Of a stretch of 8,816 bases of DNA, positions 7,031 to 8,816 are shown in pieces. Numbering within the stretch: position 1 is the stretch's first letter; each line of letters begins with the position of its first letter. The stretch spans positions 1-8,816 of the forward strand of contig CAJWXO010000047.1 of assembly GCA_913049755.1 (NCBI GenBank), written 5' to 3'. Source of the stretch: an uncultured Cryomorphaceae bacterium (lineage in GTDB: Bacteria; Bacteroidota; Bacteroidia; Flavobacteriales; Schleiferiaceae). Below the pieces are notes generated by a model that ran no database searches, had not been told where the DNA came from, and worked only from the letters and a program-made list of their open reading frames with translations. The position numbers and the translations under genes are program-made.

Positions 7031-7971
7031 TTTTTATTATTTCTGTTAAAACTGTTGTGAGGACAAATTACAGCATCAAAGATCTGGAGCATCTAACTGG
7101 TATCAAGGCTCATACTCTAAGGATTTGGGAGCAGCGTTATTCTATTATTCTGCCAAAGAGGACCAAAACAAATATTCGTATCTATTCTGATGATGATCTA
7201 AAAAAATTGCTGAACGTTTCGGTGCTGGTTAATAAGGGCTGGCGTATTAGCAAAGTAGCCAAACTAACAGGCGAGGCAATGAATGATTCCGTTCAGGATT
7301 TAGCTATGTCTGCTAGTCACTTTCCCTCTCAAATTGCTAGATTAATTCGTGCGACAATAGATTTAGATGAGCCATTATTTACAGAGATTTTAAACGATAG
7401 CATAAATAAAGTTGGTGAGAAAGAAACATTTTCAAAACTCATAGGTGGGTTTATTTATCAACTTGGAGTTTTATGGCAAACTGATGCAATAGGGGTTGCT
7501 CACGAGCACTTTGCAAGCAATCTCATAAAGCAAAAAATTTATTCAGCACTTGATAGGCTACCGGCGACAATAGTTTCAAAAAATAATCCGGGTTTCATAG
7601 TTTATCTGCCCGAAAGAGAGATGCATGAGATTGGTTTATTATATATTCATTTCATTCTTAAACTGCATGGTGAAGCCGTAGTATACCTTGGCCAGTCAGT
7701 TCCATTAGATTTTATAAAACCTCTTTTTCGAGATAAGAATAAGTGGAAAGGGGTTGTCTCCATTTGGACAACTAGTCCAGATAACGACAACAGAGATAAC
7801 TATTGGCATGAACTATCGAACTGCCTTGATGGTATACCTGTATTTGCGACTGGGATTGGAACACACAATTGGGTGCCTCGCGTCAATGGTTCACAAATAC
7901 ACATATCAACAGATGTTCGGTCCTTAAGTGAAGATCTACAATCTAAAATCATCTCCAAATCAGTTAGTTAG
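7012..7971 (+). CDS. MerR-family regulator with cobalamin-binding domain (CarH/LitR-like)
   Basis: The protein has a winged-helix MerR DNA-binding domain at about residues 19-88 ('YSIKDLEHLTGIKAHTLRIW', then R-Y and 'RIYSDDDLKKLLNV') and a C-terminal B12-binding region. The four-helix part carries W155-x9-E165-H166-xx-S169, and the Rossmann part carries 'EMHEIG' (E203-x-H205-xx-G208), the motif whose histidine ligates cobalt in CarH-type proteins. 'TGIGT' (280-284) sits where the base-off B12 fold has its glycine pair. Known relatives bind adenosylcobalamin in the dark, tetramerise on promoters and fall apart in light. The residue after the tryptophan is Q156, where Thermus CarH has the His of its light-state bis-His adduct. 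The next genes, a sigma factor and crtI, fit control of carotenoid synthesis. The ATG at 7012 is given as start, but residues 1-15 are hydrophobic and not family-like and overlap the prfC promoter; GTG 7057 is a plausible alternative start. Confidence 0.88.
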   Translation: MLETEQIFIISVKTVVRTNYSIKDLEHLTGIKAHTLRIWEQRYSIILPKRTKTNIRIYSDDDLKKLLNVSVLVNKGWRISKVAKLTGEAMNDSVQDLAMSASHFPSQIARLIRATIDLDEPLFTEILNDSINKVGEKETFSKLIGGFIYQLGVLWQTDAIGVAHEHFASNLIKQKIYSALDRLPATIVSKNNPGFIVYLPEREMHEIGLLYIHFILKLHGEAVVYLGQSVPLDFIKPLFRDKNKWKGVVSIWTTSPDNDNRDNYWHELSNCLDGIPVFATGIGTHNWVPRVNGSQIHISTDVRSLSEDLQSKIISKSVS

Positions 7972-7978
7972 AATTTTA

Positions 7979-8064
7979 TTGTTTATTGTTTTGTAAAAAA
8001 TATTAAACAAATTTATTGTTTAGAAATGTATTTTGTTTATCTTTGGCAACGAATTGTTAAACAA
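7979..8064. repeat. Cluster of TTGTTTA/TAAACAA heptamers, candidate regulator operators
   Basis: Five exact copies of one heptamer occur in 86 bases of the merR-sigma gap: TTGTTTA at 7979-7985, 8016-8022 and 8033-8039, and its complement TAAACAA at 8004-8010 and 8058-8064. A near copy, TTGTTTT, is at 7986-7992. The copies at 8004-8010 and 8016-8022 form an inverted pair with a 5-base spacer. The last copy is part of a tight palindrome, TTGTTAAACAA (8054-8064). Centres are spaced 25, 12, 17 and 25 bases apart. The cluster overlaps both promoter elements of the sigma gene, as expected for a repressor; the adjacent MerR protein is the obvious candidate binder. AT-richness alone would give far fewer exact copies, though one stray copy exists inside prfC (6395-6401). 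Confidence 0.6.
8016..8045 (+). promoter_or_regulatory. Promoter for the sigma factor-crtI operon
   Basis: TTG (8016-8018) is followed after 19 bases by TATCTTTG (8038-8045), a full match to the Bacteroidota housekeeping promoter pattern TTG-N17-23-TAnnTTTG. The start of transcription would fall near 8050-8052, about 20 bases before the sigma factor ATG. The -33 element is the first half of one TTGTTTA heptamer and the -7 element shares two bases with another, so a protein bound to these repeats would block RNA polymerase. A downstream copy at 8058-8064 lies just inside the transcript. Confidence 0.6.
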
Positions 8065-8071
8065 AGACATT

Positions 8072-8578
8072 ATGATTATTTCCGATACGTTTGGTTATCA
8101 GATTCAACAGCATCAGTCGTTTTTGAGATCTTTAGCTTTAAAATTGACACACCACTCAGAAGATGCTGAAGACTTGATACAAGAAACTTTTCTCGAAGCC
8201 TTAAAAAATCAAAATAAATTTAAAGAGGGTACGAACTTAAGGGGATGGCTTTACACAATTTTAAGAAATACCTTTATCAACAACTACAGAAGGAAGAGGA
8301 ATCAAAATACTTACACTGATGATTCAGAGAATCAATTCGTGCTTGGCTCTATTACTTCAGATCCGGAAACTGAAGCAGATTCTGCTCTGAACCTAAATAC
8401 CATTTTAGAAAATATAGAAACTATAGAGAAGTCATATCTTGAGGCTTTCATGATGCATTTTAATGGTTATAAATATGACGAAATAGCAGAGAGGATGCAG
8501 ATTCCGTTAGGAACTGTGAAAAGCCGTATCTTCCTCGCCCGGAGGAAAATGGTGGAGCGATTGAAGGAATCTAATTAG
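8072..8578 (+). CDS. RNA polymerase sigma-70 family factor, ECF type
   Basis: The 168-residue protein has only sigma regions 2 and 4, as in the extracytoplasmic-function group, which direct RNA polymerase to a restricted set of promoters. Region 2 covers about residues 10-77: 'DAEDLIQETFLEAL' (31-44) and the promoter-melting and -10-reading part 'NLRGWLYTILRNTFINNYRR' (55-74). Region 4 covers about 110-165, with the helix-turn-helix 'YDEIAERMQIPLGTVKSRIF' (135-154). The frame is open upstream to a TTG at 8033, but that start lies inside the promoter and repeats, so ATG 8072 is chosen. No anti-sigma factor gene is adjacent in the window. It sits between a B12-binding MerR regulator and crtI with 22 bases to the latter, which suggests a regulator of carotenoid or light-response genes similar in layout to Streptomyces litR-litS. 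The target promoters cannot be named from the window. Confidence 0.92.
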   Translation: MIISDTFGYQIQQHQSFLRSLALKLTHHSEDAEDLIQETFLEALKNQNKFKEGTNLRGWLYTILRNTFINNYRRKRNQNTYTDDSENQFVLGSITSDPETEADSALNLNTILENIETIEKSYLEAFMMHFNGYKYDEIAERMQIPLGTVKSRIFLARRKMVERLKESN

Positions 8579-8600
8579 TTAATTTTATCTCAAAATATTT

Positions 8601-8816
8601 ATGAAAGCTGTCGTCATAGGTGCAGGATTTTCTGGCCTTAGTACAGCTACTTATTTGGCCTCAAAAGGCTACGAAGTAGATGTTATAGAAAAAAATTCAG
8701 GTCCTGGGGGCCGTGCAAGACAGCTTACTGATTCAGGTTTTACATTTGATATGGGACCCTCGTGGTATTGGATGCCTGACGTTTTTGAAAAATATTTCTC
8801 TGACTTTGGGAAAACT
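8601..8816 (+). CDS. crtI: Phytoene desaturase CrtI, 5' part only
   Basis: The first 72 codons are visible and the frame is open at the window end. The product starts with an FAD-binding Rossmann motif, 'VVIGAGFSGLSTATYLA' (residues 4-20), an acidic strand end 'VDVIEKN', then 'GPGGRAR' and 'FTFDMGPSWYWMPDVFEKYF'. The 'GGRAR...FDMGPSWYWMPD' pattern is that of bacterial CrtI phytoene desaturases, which introduce double bases' worth of unsaturation, i.e. double bonds, into colourless phytoene to give lycopene at the membrane. A related carotenoid desaturase or ketolase, or CrtNO-type enzyme, cannot be excluded from the N-terminus alone. It lies 22 bases after the sigma factor stop with no promoter-like sequence or heptamer repeat in between, so it is probably read from the sigma gene promoter. 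crtB and further pigment genes are expected beyond the window. Confidence 0.88.
   Translation, partial: MKAVVIGAGFSGLSTATYLASKGYEVDVIEKNSGPGGRARQLTDSGFTFDMGPSWYWMPDVFEKYFSDFGKT

Noticed and set aside
7986..8010. TTGTTT...AAACAA stem as a merR terminator
   Set aside because: A 6-base AT-rich stem with a 13-base loop and no following T-run; better explained as part of the heptamer operator cluster.
8033..8071. TTG start extending the sigma factor upstream by 13 codons
   Set aside because: These bases hold the -7 element and operator repeats, so the extension would start upstream of the likely transcription start.

Overview
The window looks like chromosomal DNA from a member of the Bacteroidota, most likely the Flavobacteriales, and probably a pigmented, marine-type bacterium. 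The basis is AT-rich coding sequence, the bamD-rpoZ-coaBC-DUF4835-recN gene order that I know from this phylum, phylum-type protein variants, and promoters matching TTG/TTTG...TAnnTTTG rather than TTGACA/TATAAT. The lineage is inferred from protein style and gene order, not from a search.

Left block (1-5399, all + strand): a housekeeping run. It holds the 3' half of bamD (outer-membrane protein assembly), rpoZ (RNA polymerase omega), coaBC (coenzyme A synthesis), a secreted DUF4835/PorD-like protein, recN (DNA repair) and fabI (fatty-acid synthesis). rpoZ/coaBC and coaBC/DUF4835 share ATGA stop-start overlaps. The next gaps are only 26 and 27 bases, so rpoZ to fabI is probably one transcription unit. 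The one gap with promoter-like sequence is between bamD and rpoZ.

Middle (5402-6982, - strand): prfC (release factor 3) ends 2 bases from the fabI stop in a tail-to-tail arrangement. It starts from a GTG. Its best promoter, TTTG-N17-TACATTTG, lies partly inside the annotated 5' end of the divergent merR gene.

Right block (7012-8816, + strand): the most interesting part. A MerR-family regulator with a cobalamin-binding C-terminal half is followed by an ECF-type sigma factor and the start of crtI (phytoene desaturase). The regulator keeps both AdoCbl-photoreceptor signatures of the CarH/LitR family (W-x9-EH-xx-S and E-x-H-xx-G). The 100-base gap before the sigma gene carries five exact copies of TTGTTTA/TAAACAA, two of which overlap the -33 and -7 elements of a good Bacteroidota promoter. 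The coherent reading is a vitamin-B12-based light switch: the regulator represses the sigma gene in the dark, and the sigma factor and/or read-through transcription turns on carotenoid synthesis in light. The components are visible in the sequence; the circuit is inference. No rRNA, tRNA, CRISPR array, insertion sequence or recognisable riboswitch was seen.
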